64,000 nucleotides of DNA, from contig JBILRW010000001.1 in NCBI GenBank assembly GCA_044372405.1, forward strand, positions 1 through 64,000. Reading direction: 5' to 3'. The translations under genes and the position numbers were made by a program. Source of the DNA: CANGYM01 sp044372405 (GTDB taxonomy: Bacteria; Pseudomonadota; Alphaproteobacteria; JAJTHO01; CANGYM01). Of this stretch, positions 42,526 through 50,458 are shown one piece after another. The stretch's first letter is position 1, and each line of letters opens with the position of its first letter. The notes under the pieces were generated by a model that was not told the origin of the DNA, did not search any database, and worked only from the letters and a program-made list of their open reading frames with translations.

Positions 42526-43369
42526 CCGGCATCCCCCGCAGCGCCTGAACAGCTGCCCGCACCAGGGGCCAGCGATTCAGCGTGTAAAAATGAAAATCCC
42601 GAACACCGCGACGATATAATGTCTCGCATTGCGCAATCAACAGATGGGCGGCCAGGTGGTGCGTGGCGGGGTCTTCATCAAAGCCCGAAAATCGGCGCTG
42701 GGCCCAGTCGGGAACAGAGGTACCACAAAAGGCGGCAAAGGCCTTGGCCTGGGGAAAGCTGTGCATGGCCAGTAACCCGGGGACAATGGGAATCGTGACG
42801 CCTGCCCTTTGGGCGCGTTCCACAAAACGGCTATACACATCGACATCAAAGAAAAATTGCGTAATGGCCCGGGTGGCCCCGATATCCTGCTTGCGCTTTA
42901 AAAGATCAATGTCCTGATCCAAAGAGACAGACTCCGGATGTTTTTCCGGATAGGCGGAAACGTTCATGGTAAACGGGTGACGCGCCAACAATCCCGTCAT
43001 TAAATCCGTGGCGTAGGTATAGCCCTCTGGATGAGGCTGATAAGCCATGCCTCTTTCAGGCATATCCCCCCGTAGCGCCACGAGAGCACGAACACCGTGC
43101 TGCCAATAATCCTCGGCAATGGCATGAATATCGTCCTTAGCAAGGCCCACACAGGTCAAATGCGGCGTGACGTTTTTGGCCCCTTTTTTGATCATTTCCA
43201 GTACAATATCCCGGGTTTTTTCCCGGGTGCTGCCGCCTGCGCCAAAGGTTACGGACACAAAATCGGGGGACAGGGGCAACAGATGATCCACGGCGTCCCA
43301 TAGCTGGTCCGTTTGCGCCTCAGTTTTGGGGGGGAAAAATTCAAAAGAATATCGTAAAAACGCTGGCAT
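42518..43369 (-). CDS. metF: 5,10-methylenetetrahydrofolate reductase
   Basis: A 283-residue flavoprotein that makes 5-methyl-THF for methionine synthesis. ATG 43367-43369 (MPAFLRYSFEFFPPKTEAQT) is chosen over a TTG 9 codons upstream. Visible are FEFFPPKT, SVTFGAGGSTREKT, PHLTCVGLAKDDI, ALRGDMPERG and ITQFFFDVDVYSRF. Full length. No SAM or cobalamin riboswitch is seen in the 70-bp divergent spacer to mlaA. Confidence 0.95.
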   Translation of the reverse strand: MPAFLRYSFEFFPPKTEAQTDQLWDAVDHLLPLSPDFVSVTFGAGGSTREKTRDIVLEMIKKGAKNVTPHLTCVGLAKDDIHAIAEDYWQHGVRALVALRGDMPERGMAYQPHPEGYTYATDLMTGLLARHPFTMNVSAYPEKHPESVSLDQDIDLLKRKQDIGATRAITQFFFDVDVYSRFVERAQRAGVTIPIVPGLLAMHSFPQAKAFAAFCGTSVPDWAQRRFSGFDEDPATHHLAAHLLIAQCETLYRRGVRDFHFYTLNRWPLVRAAVQALRGMPDA

Positions 43370-43439
43370 GATCGCTATCAAAGTGTTAAGAAACAACCTT
43401 TAGCACACCCTTTCCCCCGATGCAAAGCTCATCAGTCCT

Positions 43440-44243
43440 ATGAAACGCTTCTTTTTTCTTTTGTTCTTTTTGGGTTTCTTGGCACCTGCCCGGGCAGAAA
43501 CGGCCGTTCCTGATGCTGTGCCCGAACCTGTGGTGGCCGATATTTGTCAGGATATGGACGCCTTTGACCCGTGGGAGGGCTGGAACCGCAACATTTTTGC
43601 CTTTAACCTGTTCATGGATGATTATTTGATTAAGCCCTTGGCGCAGGGCTATGATTTTGTGCGGCCTGGTTTTATGAAGAATCCCATTGATAATTTTCTT
43701 GGGAATTTGAATGAGCCTTTGAATTTTCTTAATAACCTCCTTCAGGGGGAATTTACGCGGGCCGGGGATTCCTGGGCGCGATTTTTTGTGAATTCAACGT
43801 TTGGCCTTCTCGGTATCTTTGACGTGGCTGGCTATGAAAACGTCGAGGAAGCCCCCGAAGACTTCGGCCAAACCCTGGCTGTTTGGGGTGTTGGCCATGG
43901 GGCCTATTTTATCATTCCTTTCTATAAACCCAGCACGGTACGGGATGCCTTTGGGGAAATCGTGGTGGATGGATTTCTTTTGGATCCCTGGCGTTATGTC
44001 GCCGATAATAACGATGCCATGGCTTGGTATTACGCACGTATGGGCGTTGAAATTTTAGAGGCCCGCGTGGACAATCTGGAACTTTTCGATAATTTACGAG
44101 AAACAGCCGCGGATGATGAAAGTTTCTATGCGTTGATTCGCTCTATCTCTTGCCAAAAACGCCAAGCTGAGATAAACAACGGAAGGTTTGAGGCGGATAC
44201 CTCGGCCTCCTTTGAACAAGATCTTTTGAGTGATCAACCGTAA
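43440..44243 (+). CDS. mlaA: MlaA (VacJ)-family outer-membrane phospholipid-transport protein
   Basis: A 267-residue protein that removes phospholipid from the outer leaflet of the outer membrane. Signal peptide 1-19 ends PARA-E; there is no lipobox, so unlike E. coli MlaA it may not be lipidated. Visible are DPWEGWNRNIFAFNLFMDDY, IDNFLGNLNEPLNFLNNLLQ, RFFVNSTFGLLGIFDVA and EDFGQTLAVWGVGHGAYFII. The mlaC gene follows; MlaDEF are not in the window. Confidence 0.93.
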   Translation: MKRFFFLLFFLGFLAPARAETAVPDAVPEPVVADICQDMDAFDPWEGWNRNIFAFNLFMDDYLIKPLAQGYDFVRPGFMKNPIDNFLGNLNEPLNFLNNLLQGEFTRAGDSWARFFVNSTFGLLGIFDVAGYENVEEAPEDFGQTLAVWGVGHGAYFIIPFYKPSTVRDAFGEIVVDGFLLDPWRYVADNNDAMAWYYARMGVEILEARVDNLELFDNLRETAADDESFYALIRSISCQKRQAEINNGRFEADTSASFEQDLLSDQP

Positions 44244-44272
44244 CCCCAATTGTTTTTTTGAGTCGTTGTTCT

Positions 44273-44887
44273 ATGCGTTCTGTTTTTTTTCTTTTTCTTT
44301 GTTTGGTGCTTGCGTCTTCGGGGGCTTGGGCAGAAACTTTTGATAAAAAACAAAGCATGGACTACATTGCTGGGTTGGCCAAAAAGGTGGTGGTGATTGC
44401 CAAGGAAGACACGGATAAAAAAATTCAGGATGAAAAGGTTGCAACGTTACTGAATGAAAATTTAGCCTATGAACGCATCGCCCGTTTTGTTTTGGGCAAA
44501 TATTGGCGTACGGCGCGTGAGGAACAAAAAAAAGAGTTTATTGATCTTTACGCAAAATCCCTTCGTCTGGCCTATTCCCGTCAGGTTTTGTCTGTGGATT
44601 TAAAGGATGTGGACGTTTATGACGCTCTCCTTTCGCCTCAGGGTGAGTTGGTGACCGTGAAAACAAAGGTGGTGGATCCCAATTCTGGGCAGCCTGTGGC
44701 CATTGACTGGCGTTTGCTTTCTTTTCCGGAAGGCTATAAAATTGTGGATGTACTCATTGAGGGCATCAGCGTGGCGTCGTCTCAGCGGTCTGAGTACGCG
44801 TCCATCATCCAACGTGGGGGGGGCAACGTCGAGGCTGTTTTGGCTAAGCTACGTCAGGATACCCAGGCCGTCCCTGAAAATCAGTGA
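44273..44887 (+). CDS. mlaC: MlaC-family periplasmic phospholipid-binding protein
   Basis: A 204-residue protein from ATG 44273 (MRSVFFLFLCLVLASSGAWA signal peptide). It has the Ttg2D/MlaC fold: VATLLNENLAYERIARFVLG, then YWRTAREEQKKEFIDLYAKS, DPNSGQPVAIDWRLLS and YKIVDVLIEGISVASSQRSE. It carries phospholipid between MlaA and the inner-membrane MlaFEDB complex. Its stop overlaps the histidine-kinase start (GTGA). Confidence 0.92.
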   Translation: MRSVFFLFLCLVLASSGAWAETFDKKQSMDYIAGLAKKVVVIAKEDTDKKIQDEKVATLLNENLAYERIARFVLGKYWRTAREEQKKEFIDLYAKSLRLAYSRQVLSVDLKDVDVYDALLSPQGELVTVKTKVVDPNSGQPVAIDWRLLSFPEGYKIVDVLIEGISVASSQRSEYASIIQRGGGNVEAVLAKLRQDTQAVPENQ

Positions 44888-46752
44888 AAACCTTTAGCCT
44901 GCGCCGCCTTTCCCATGCTGTAATTGTGGTCGTGTTTGTCTTTCTGATCGGGTGTTCAACGTTTATTATTTTGAGTTTAAACAGCCTCAGCCGAATGGCG
45001 GAGCATGCCCGTTTTGAGGCCATACCCCAAGCTTTGGATCAACATCAAAAAGCCCGTATTGTCGAGCAAATGCGGGCGCTTCTGGATGTTATGTTGACAA
45101 CGGGTGATTTGAAAAAAATTGACATTGTTCAGGAAAAGCTTGTTTTTTTGAGTGCGCAGATGACGGATCGCTATCTCGATCCCTCTCTTCGCGCCCTTAT
45201 GCTGCATATTCCGACAGAGACGCGTCGTTTGGCCTCAAAAGCGCGAACCATTGTGGCCAAGAACAATGAAATTATTAATCAAAAACAAAAAATTGGCGAA
45301 AAAATTGATAGGCTTCGCCCGTTAATAGAGCAAACACAGGCAGAATTGTGGCTGCAAATGAAAAATAATCCCCATCAAAGGTCGGATGATTCCTTCAGGC
45401 TTTATAAGCGCATGGAAACGCTGATGTCGACCTTCGATAAAATGGCCATCTCTTTGACCCAACTGATGATTTTGGCCAACCCCAGAGCGATAGAAATCGA
45501 ACAAAGCCATTATCGGGCTATGACGGATTTGCTTTTGTATCTCAAGCCGAAACTTCCTCCGCTTTCTTACCAAAAAGACCTTGATATTTTAATCGAACAT
45601 TTGGGTGGAGTTGTCTACTTATTTGATTTAAAGCAAGAAAACATAAGTTTTTTGGTCCAGCTTTCCAAGGAACATAGGGCCCTGAACCAAAACTTATCGT
45701 CGCTGCAGACCCAATTAACCCAAACGGGGGTTGATTTGGCCAAACGGGTCACGGATTCCTTGGAATATCAGGCCCGTGAGGGCTTTTTGGCATCCATGGT
45801 TATCTTTTTTATTTTGGCAGCGTTGTTTTGTCTGATTGCCCTGACGCTCTTATATGGCATTGTCAAGCCCATGGGGCGGGCCAGTTATGTTTTGCGCAAC
45901 CTTAATACGTTTAATCCCCAGCAGGATTTAATGCATTCAGACTTAACAGAGATCGAATCGATCAATCAGGGGGTGATTCAGCTGGCTTCGGCCCTGAAAA
46001 CAACGGAAGAGGCCAACGAGCGCCTTGTCACCATGGCCCAGCTACAAAGTACGTTTACGGCCACCGTTTCCCACGAATTGCGCACGCCCCTAACATCGAT
46101 TCGTGGTTTTGTTCATATTATTCAAAAAGATCTTAAAAATATTTTGGGGGAGGTCAAACCGTCAAAATACACATCCCGCATCGCTTCTAATTTAGGGGTG
46201 ATTCAGGCAGAAAGCGAGCGGTTAAGTCTGCTCATCAATGATGTTTTGGATATGACCAGTCTTTCTTCTGGTCGTATGGCCTGGCGCGACGAAGAAACCC
46301 AGCCTGCTGAGGTCATTCGCTATACGCTGGCGGCCATGAATGGGCAAAAATTACAGCATCCGCATATCGTTTTGGATCAGGAGATCGAGGAACTTCTACC
46401 CATGATCATAGTGGATCCGCATCGGCTGCAGCAGGTATTGATGAATCTTTTGCACAACGCCTATAAATTTACGGAACAGGGGCGCATTGTTTTGCGGTGT
46501 TGGGCAGAAAAACAACGGGTTTATTTTTCCGTTCAGGATACGGGTATGGGGATTCCCAAAGAAGATTTTTCAAGAATTTTTGAGCAATTTCAACAAAGTG
46601 GATCTCTTAGAGATAAGCCCCGTGGGACAGGGCTGGGACTGGCCATTTGTCGGCAGATCGTTGAGCACTATGGAGGGACGCTCACCGTTTCCTCTAACGT
46701 GGGGCAGGGGAGTACCTTTACGTTTTTTATTGGACAAAACACCCGAAAATAA
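44884..46752 (+). CDS. membrane sensor histidine kinase, linked to mlaAC
   Basis: A 622-residue kinase. TM1 is about 11-31, a long helical periplasmic sensor about 32-300, TM2 about 302-324, then a HAMP-like helix. The H-box SHELRTPLTSIRGFV is at about 395-410, N-box LMNLLHNAYKFTEQ about 519, G1 DTGMGIPKEDFSRIF about 550, and G2 GTGLGLAICRQIVEHYGG about 580. No response regulator gene is adjacent; the next gene is Crp/Fnr-type. Coupling by GTGA to mlaC suggests it monitors envelope lipid state. Confidence 0.92.
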   Translation: MKTFSLRRLSHAVIVVVFVFLIGCSTFIILSLNSLSRMAEHARFEAIPQALDQHQKARIVEQMRALLDVMLTTGDLKKIDIVQEKLVFLSAQMTDRYLDPSLRALMLHIPTETRRLASKARTIVAKNNEIINQKQKIGEKIDRLRPLIEQTQAELWLQMKNNPHQRSDDSFRLYKRMETLMSTFDKMAISLTQLMILANPRAIEIEQSHYRAMTDLLLYLKPKLPPLSYQKDLDILIEHLGGVVYLFDLKQENISFLVQLSKEHRALNQNLSSLQTQLTQTGVDLAKRVTDSLEYQAREGFLASMVIFFILAALFCLIALTLLYGIVKPMGRASYVLRNLNTFNPQQDLMHSDLTEIESINQGVIQLASALKTTEEANERLVTMAQLQSTFTATVSHELRTPLTSIRGFVHIIQKDLKNILGEVKPSKYTSRIASNLGVIQAESERLSLLINDVLDMTSLSSGRMAWRDEETQPAEVIRYTLAAMNGQKLQHPHIVLDQEIEELLPMIIVDPHRLQQVLMNLLHNAYKFTEQGRIVLRCWAEKQRVYFSVQDTGMGIPKEDFSRIFEQFQQSGSLRDKPRGTGLGLAICRQIVEHYGGTLTVSSNVGQGSTFTFFIGQNTRK

Positions 46753-46788
46753 TGTATATTTATCAAGTTTTTTAGATGACGATCTTTT

Positions 46789-47484
46789 ATGCCTTTGAAT
46801 CGAACTCTGGATGCTATTGATATTTTTGCTGCCTTAACTCCCGAAGATCGGGGCCGTATTGCTGCGTTATGCCAATGGCGGACTTTTGAAGAAGATCACT
46901 ATATTTTGGATAAAAACGATCAGGAAACGGATATTTATTTTATTACCGAGGGCAGTATTCGGATTTTGAATTATTCATTGGCGGGTCGCGAGGTCAGCTA
47001 TGCCGATGTTGGTGTGGGTGCTTGTTTTGGGGAGCTTTCAGCCCTGGATGGACAGCCACGTTCAGCGGCCGTGATTGCCAAAACAACAACCCAGGTGGCG
47101 GTATTATCGGCAGCCCAGTTTCATGGTATTTTAGAGGCCTATCCTAGCATTACTCTGGCTCTCCTTAAAAAATTGGCGTCTTTTTTGCGGTTTGCGTCGC
47201 TCAGGATTTTTGAAATGAGTACCCAGCAATCCCAACACCGGGTGGCTTTGGAATTGCTCCGTTTGATGGAAATGGTGGGCCACAAAGGGGAACAGGATGG
47301 GCTGATGGTGCTGTCCCCCGCCCCCAAACAAATGGATTTGGCCAACCGCATCGGGGCCACACGGGAAACGGTGGCCCGGGCGTTTCGGAAATTCACCGAA
47401 GAGGGCATTGTGGCCCGTGTACCTCGGGGGTTAAGGATTACGAATGAACCCGCGTTACGGGCCCTGGCGGAAAGCGTTGAATAA
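46789..47484 (+). CDS. Crp/Fnr-family transcriptional regulator
   Basis: A 231-residue regulator. The cyclic-nucleotide-binding-like domain (about 1-125) has ITEGSIRILNYSLAGREVSY and the pocket-region GACFGELSALDGQPRSAAVI (GELS-PRSA as in CRP), so cAMP or a similar nucleotide is possible; no Fe-S cysteines as in Fnr. The HTH (about 178-212) has DLANRIGATRETVARAFRKF; RETVxR equals the CRP recognition helix that reads TGTGA. It is 36 bases after the histidine kinase. Two TGTGA-type sites are in the window. Confidence 0.93.
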   Translation: MPLNRTLDAIDIFAALTPEDRGRIAALCQWRTFEEDHYILDKNDQETDIYFITEGSIRILNYSLAGREVSYADVGVGACFGELSALDGQPRSAAVIAKTTTQVAVLSAAQFHGILEAYPSITLALLKKLASFLRFASLRIFEMSTQQSQHRVALELLRLMEMVGHKGEQDGLMVLSPAPKQMDLANRIGATRETVARAFRKFTEEGIVARVPRGLRITNEPALRALAESVE

Positions 47485-47503
47485 CGGGTTCAAAGGGTAT
47501 ACA
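47477..47503 (+). promoter_or_regulatory. predicted promoter of the 6S-like RNA
   Basis: TTGAAT (47477-47482) and TATACA (47498-47503) with a 15-base spacer, overlapping the end of the Crp gene. TATACA would place the start near 47510, where the folded RNA begins. The -35 spacing is short, so this is tentative. Confidence 0.4.
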
Positions 47504-47509
47504 CTTAAG

Positions 47510-47660
47510 AAGGCTGGCGTGTTCGAGGCCCATCACGTTCCTCGGTCCATATGTATAAGAATGGGAGCTGTCCCTGTCTTAACCGTGGTTAAGGTATTAC
47601 GGCGCCCCCCTGGTCATCGGCACCAGGCAACACGATGGCCACGGCACGCTGGCTCTAAAG
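47510..47660 (+). ncRNA. ssrS: probable 6S RNA
   Basis: No ORF fits here, but the sequence folds as 6S RNA. The terminal stem pairs 47512-47521 with 47645-47654 (10 bp including G-U pairs), and a second stem pairs GGCC 47527-47530 with 47637-47640 plus ATC/GAT. TGTTCG (47520) on the 5' side and CGGCA (47642) on the 3' side are the conserved closing-stem elements. CTCGGTCC (47541) matches the conserved bubble element. The hairpin CTTAACC/GGTTAAG (47578-47593) followed by ATTACGGC resembles the E. coli 3' bubble hairpin. 6S RNA binds sigma-70 RNA polymerase. An 8-T run at 47676-47683 may end it. Confidence 0.65.
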
Positions 47661-47710
47661 CGTTTAAATGTATTGTTTTTTTTATGGAAATCTTATTCTG
47701 TAACCCTCGT

Positions 47711-47791
47711 GCGAGCGCAGCGAAGCAATCTAGAAATACCGTCACTGCAAAGACTGGATTGCCACGCCTCCTACGGAGGCTCGCAATGACG
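47711..47791. repeat. intergenic repeat A, copy 3 (inverted)
   Basis: An inverted, slightly diverged copy of the elements at 17053 and 19974, beginning GCGAGCGCAGCGAAGCAATC and ending GGAGGCTCGCAATGACG. It lies between the 6S-like RNA and the small gene at 47805. Together with the 6S-like RNA it fills the 320-bp gap after the Crp gene. Confidence 0.85.
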
Positions 47792-47804
47792 TTGTCCGTA
47801 AGTT

Positions 47805-48011
47805 TTAAAACAAACTATCAATTTCCTGGCCGCGACCGTTGTCTTGGTCGCTGACCTGAAATTCGTCGGTGCGCCAGTGGGGGCTGTCTTTGCGCGTTTT
47901 GCGCTGGACGGCCTCCCGATGGGTCCCTTTGTCATTTTTTGTGGGGTTGGCCCCCTTTAGGTTAGAAACCGGCACCACCAACGCAGACGCGAGGGAGGGG
48001 ATGATGAGCAT
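47805..48011 (-). CDS. small hypothetical protein downstream of der
   Basis: A 68-residue hydrophilic protein (VSNLKGANPTKNDKGTHREA onward, ending GRGQEIDSLF). Its ATG (48009-48011) has AGGA 4 bases upstream, and it lies 56 bases after the der stop on the same strand, so it could be the last gene of the ribF-der operon. No family recognised. A shorter plus-strand frame overlaps it. Confidence 0.45.
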   Translation of the reverse strand: MLIIPSLASALVVPVSNLKGANPTKNDKGTHREAVQRKTRKDSPHWRTDEFQVSDQDNGRGQEIDSLF

Positions 48012-48067
48012 AATGTCCTATTGTGGCGCGAAAGGGTTAACGGGTGGTAAAAGAAGACCTTCGGGAT

Positions 48068-49402
48068 CTACCCCTTCTTCCCCCGTGTATCGAAGGGATT
48101 GTCCCGCGTGCGAAGGATAATCCGCAGCGGAATGGGCCCTAGTTTCAGGTTTTCGGCCAGGCTTTTGCGCAGGTAACGCAGGTAATCGGGGGGGACCTCG
48201 TCGCTGCGTGTCGTGAAAATCACAAACGTGGGGGGACGGGTTGATGCCTGAGTGGCGTATTTCAGGCGAATGCGGCGGCTTTTGACCACCGGCGGCGGGT
48301 GATGCGTGGTGGCATAACCCAGCCATTGATTCAGCAGCGCGGTGGGCACGCGTTTATTCCATAAATCGTATAAAGTGCGGCTTTTTTGAAACAGTTGGGC
48401 CACGCCTTCCCCCTGTTTGGCCGATAAATACACAACTGGCAGTTCGGCCACATCGTGAAACAAAATAGAAGATTGTTTTTTTAAATACTGCGTGATCTGC
48501 TTTTTTTGATCGTCCGGCACCAAATCCCACTTGTTCAGCGCCATGATGACGGGGCGGCCCTCGCTCAGCGCATCCGAAACGATGGACAAATCCTGCTTTT
48601 CAATCCCCTGAACGGCATCCACCACGACAATGGCGATGTGGCAGAAATCCATGGCGTGTTTGGTTTCGCTGGCCGCTTTGTGTTCGATGACATCCCGGTG
48701 GGCTTTTTTCTTACGTAGGCCTGCTGTGTCGCTCAAACGAAACGTATTGCCTGATATGACCTTGGTTGCGTGAATGGTATCCCGGGTCATTCCTGGCAAT
48801 TCTCCGGTCAATGTGCGCTCGTACCCTAGCAGGGCATTGAGAAGGGTAGACTTACCGGCATTGGGGCGACCCAGAAGGGCGATTTTCAGGGTATCTTCTG
48901 GCTTTTGTATTTCTAAGATATCCTTAGTATTTCTTTTAAGTATGTCTTCTTTTAGCGCAGCAATACCATGGCCGGTTCGGGCAGAGAGGGACAAAATCAG
49001 GTCAGCATCATGAATGTCATCTGAAGTATTGCCTCGAATGTCCGCCTTATTTTTGATAAGAAAAACAGGTTTTTGCTCTTTTTTCAGGCGGCGAAAGCAT
49101 TCCTTGTCTTCCTCAGAAATACCTTCAGCGGCATCGACGATAAAAATGACCAAATCAGACTCAGCAATACCATTAAGTGTGGCGCGCATCATGTCCTTGG
49201 CTAAGGTTGTTTTGCTGTAAAGATCCATGCCGGGGGTATCAATCAGGCAGATATCTTGCCCATCCCAGGTGGTATAAACATCCTTCCAATCCCGTGTCAC
49301 GCCAGGTTCGTCGTGAACAATGGCGACAGGACGTCCGATCAGGCGGTTAATCAGCGTGGATTTGCCCACATTCGGGCGTCCCACCAGGGCAACAGTTATC
49401 AT
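48068..49402 (-). CDS. der: ribosome-assembly GTPase Der (EngA)
   Basis: A 444-residue protein with two tandem GTPase domains and a KH-like C-terminus; acts in 50S assembly. Domain 1 has GRPNVGKSTLINRLIG (residues 8-23) and DTPGMD (about 56-61); domain 2 has GRPNAGKSTLLNALLG (about 179-194), DTAGLRKK and NKWDL. The KH region follows from about 350. Full length. It follows the DUF3035 gene by 23 bases. Confidence 0.95.
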   Translation of the reverse strand: MITVALVGRPNVGKSTLINRLIGRPVAIVHDEPGVTRDWKDVYTTWDGQDICLIDTPGMDLYSKTTLAKDMMRATLNGIAESDLVIFIVDAAEGISEEDKECFRRLKKEQKPVFLIKNKADIRGNTSDDIHDADLILSLSARTGHGIAALKEDILKRNTKDILEIQKPEDTLKIALLGRPNAGKSTLLNALLGYERTLTGELPGMTRDTIHATKVISGNTFRLSDTAGLRKKKAHRDVIEHKAASETKHAMDFCHIAIVVVDAVQGIEKQDLSIVSDALSEGRPVIMALNKWDLVPDDQKKQITQYLKKQSSILFHDVAELPVVYLSAKQGEGVAQLFQKSRTLYDLWNKRVPTALLNQWLGYATTHHPPPVVKSRRIRLKYATQASTRPPTFVIFTTRSDEVPPDYLRYLRKSLAENLKLGPIPLRIILRTRDNPFDTRGKKG

Positions 49403-49425
49403 AATAATGAAATCACATTAAAAAA

Positions 49426-49974
49426 TCAAGGAATGAGCGCGTTAAAAAGAGGATTTTTTTCTTGACGGGCCACGGGGTCGCCTTCGTTAAGGGGCTTTTT
49501 AGCCTCTTTCAGGGCCTTCAGGCGTTCATATTCGCCTTTGGGGACAATCACTTTATCTGCATTCGGCAAATTCAGCGTTTCGCTGACGAGGTCTTTGTTT
49601 TCCGTTTCATCGGTTTTCAGGCGTTCCCGAATCATGGGGTCAGGCACGGTTAGGGCGGTTGCTTTGTCCAAAAGCGCCTGCTCGCCCCCGTCCAACATGG
49701 CCACGGATCGCATGGTTTTGGGTTCAGGCTGGGATGGTATGCCGGTAATCACGGAAGCACCCCGACTTTGGGACGAGGTCGGTCCCGAAGCCAGGCTTCC
49801 CGGGGAAGGGAGGGTCTGAGGGTCTTTTACATTTTCAGGGACGGCCAACGGTTCCCGTTTTAAAATGGCAAACTCATCGGGTTTATTGCGGGCAATGCCG
49901 AGCATCGAGGCACGGTCTTCGCCGGCGCACGCCGTCAAACCCAGGATTAGCATAACGGCAGGAAGGAATCGCAT
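49426..49974 (-). CDS. DUF3035-like lipoprotein
   Basis: A 182-residue protein from ATG 49972-49974. The signal peptide ends LILGLTAC with a lipobox cysteine near residue 16, so it should be a lipoprotein. LGIARNKPDEFAILKREPLA is the DUF3035 opening. The rest is Pro/Ser-rich and then helical. In Alphaproteobacteria DUF3035 genes commonly follow lspA, as here, one base after its stop. Function unknown. Confidence 0.82.
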   Translation of the reverse strand: MRFLPAVMLILGLTACAGEDRASMLGIARNKPDEFAILKREPLAVPENVKDPQTLPSPGSLASGPTSSQSRGASVITGIPSQPEPKTMRSVAMLDGGEQALLDKATALTVPDPMIRERLKTDETENKDLVSETLNLPNADKVIVPKGEYERLKALKEAKKPLNEGDPVARQEKNPLFNALIP

Positions 49975-49975
49975 G

Positions 49976-50458
49976 TTAAGCCTTTTTGTCTTGGATGATT
50001 TGACTATAAAGCAACAAACCGACGCCGACAACAATAGAACTATCGGCTAAATTAAAGGCTGGCCAATGGTGTTTTCCGACATAAAGGTCTAAAAAATCAA
50101 AGACGGCGCCGTACAACAGCCGATCCCGCATGTTCCCCAATGCCCCCCCGATGATCAGGGATAGGGCCCAGCGCTCCAGCTTTTTTTCGGTTTTATAAAG
50201 CCAGACCCCCAGCCCCGTCACCAAACCCCCCGTAATGCCCAGCAAAAGCTCAGGGTGAGAGTCCCGAAAAATACCAAAGCTAACGCCCGTATTCCAGACA
50301 ACATTCAGATTAAATCCCGGGATGATGGGGTAAAACGATGTCTCTCGCGAAAAAAGAAAGTTCATGACCTGGGTTTTTAACAACACATCTGCCACCGCAA
50401 TGACCAAAGCCAGACCCAGATGCAGGGCAAAACGCTGGAAGCGATAACGCTCCATCAT
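49976..50458 (-). CDS. lspA: lipoprotein signal peptidase (signal peptidase II)
   Basis: A 160-residue four-TM aspartyl protease from ATG 50456-50458 (overlapping the ileS stop; a longer frame runs into ileS). Visible are VVWNTGVSFGIF (N-x-G-x-xFG), GGALGNMRDRLLYGAVFDFL with the first catalytic Asp, and PAFNLADSSIVVGVGLL with the second. It cleaves prolipoproteins such as the DUF3035 and BamB products here. Confidence 0.94.
   Translation of the reverse strand: MMERYRFQRFALHLGLALVIAVADVLLKTQVMNFLFSRETSFYPIIPGFNLNVVWNTGVSFGIFRDSHPELLLGITGGLVTGLGVWLYKTEKKLERWALSLIIGGALGNMRDRLLYGAVFDFLDLYVGKHHWPAFNLADSSIVVGVGLLLYSQIIQDKKA

Noticed and set aside
47444..47854. 136-codon plus-strand ORF after the Crp gene
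   Set aside because: It overlaps the Crp 3' end, the 6S-like RNA and repeat A copy 3; composition is not protein-like.
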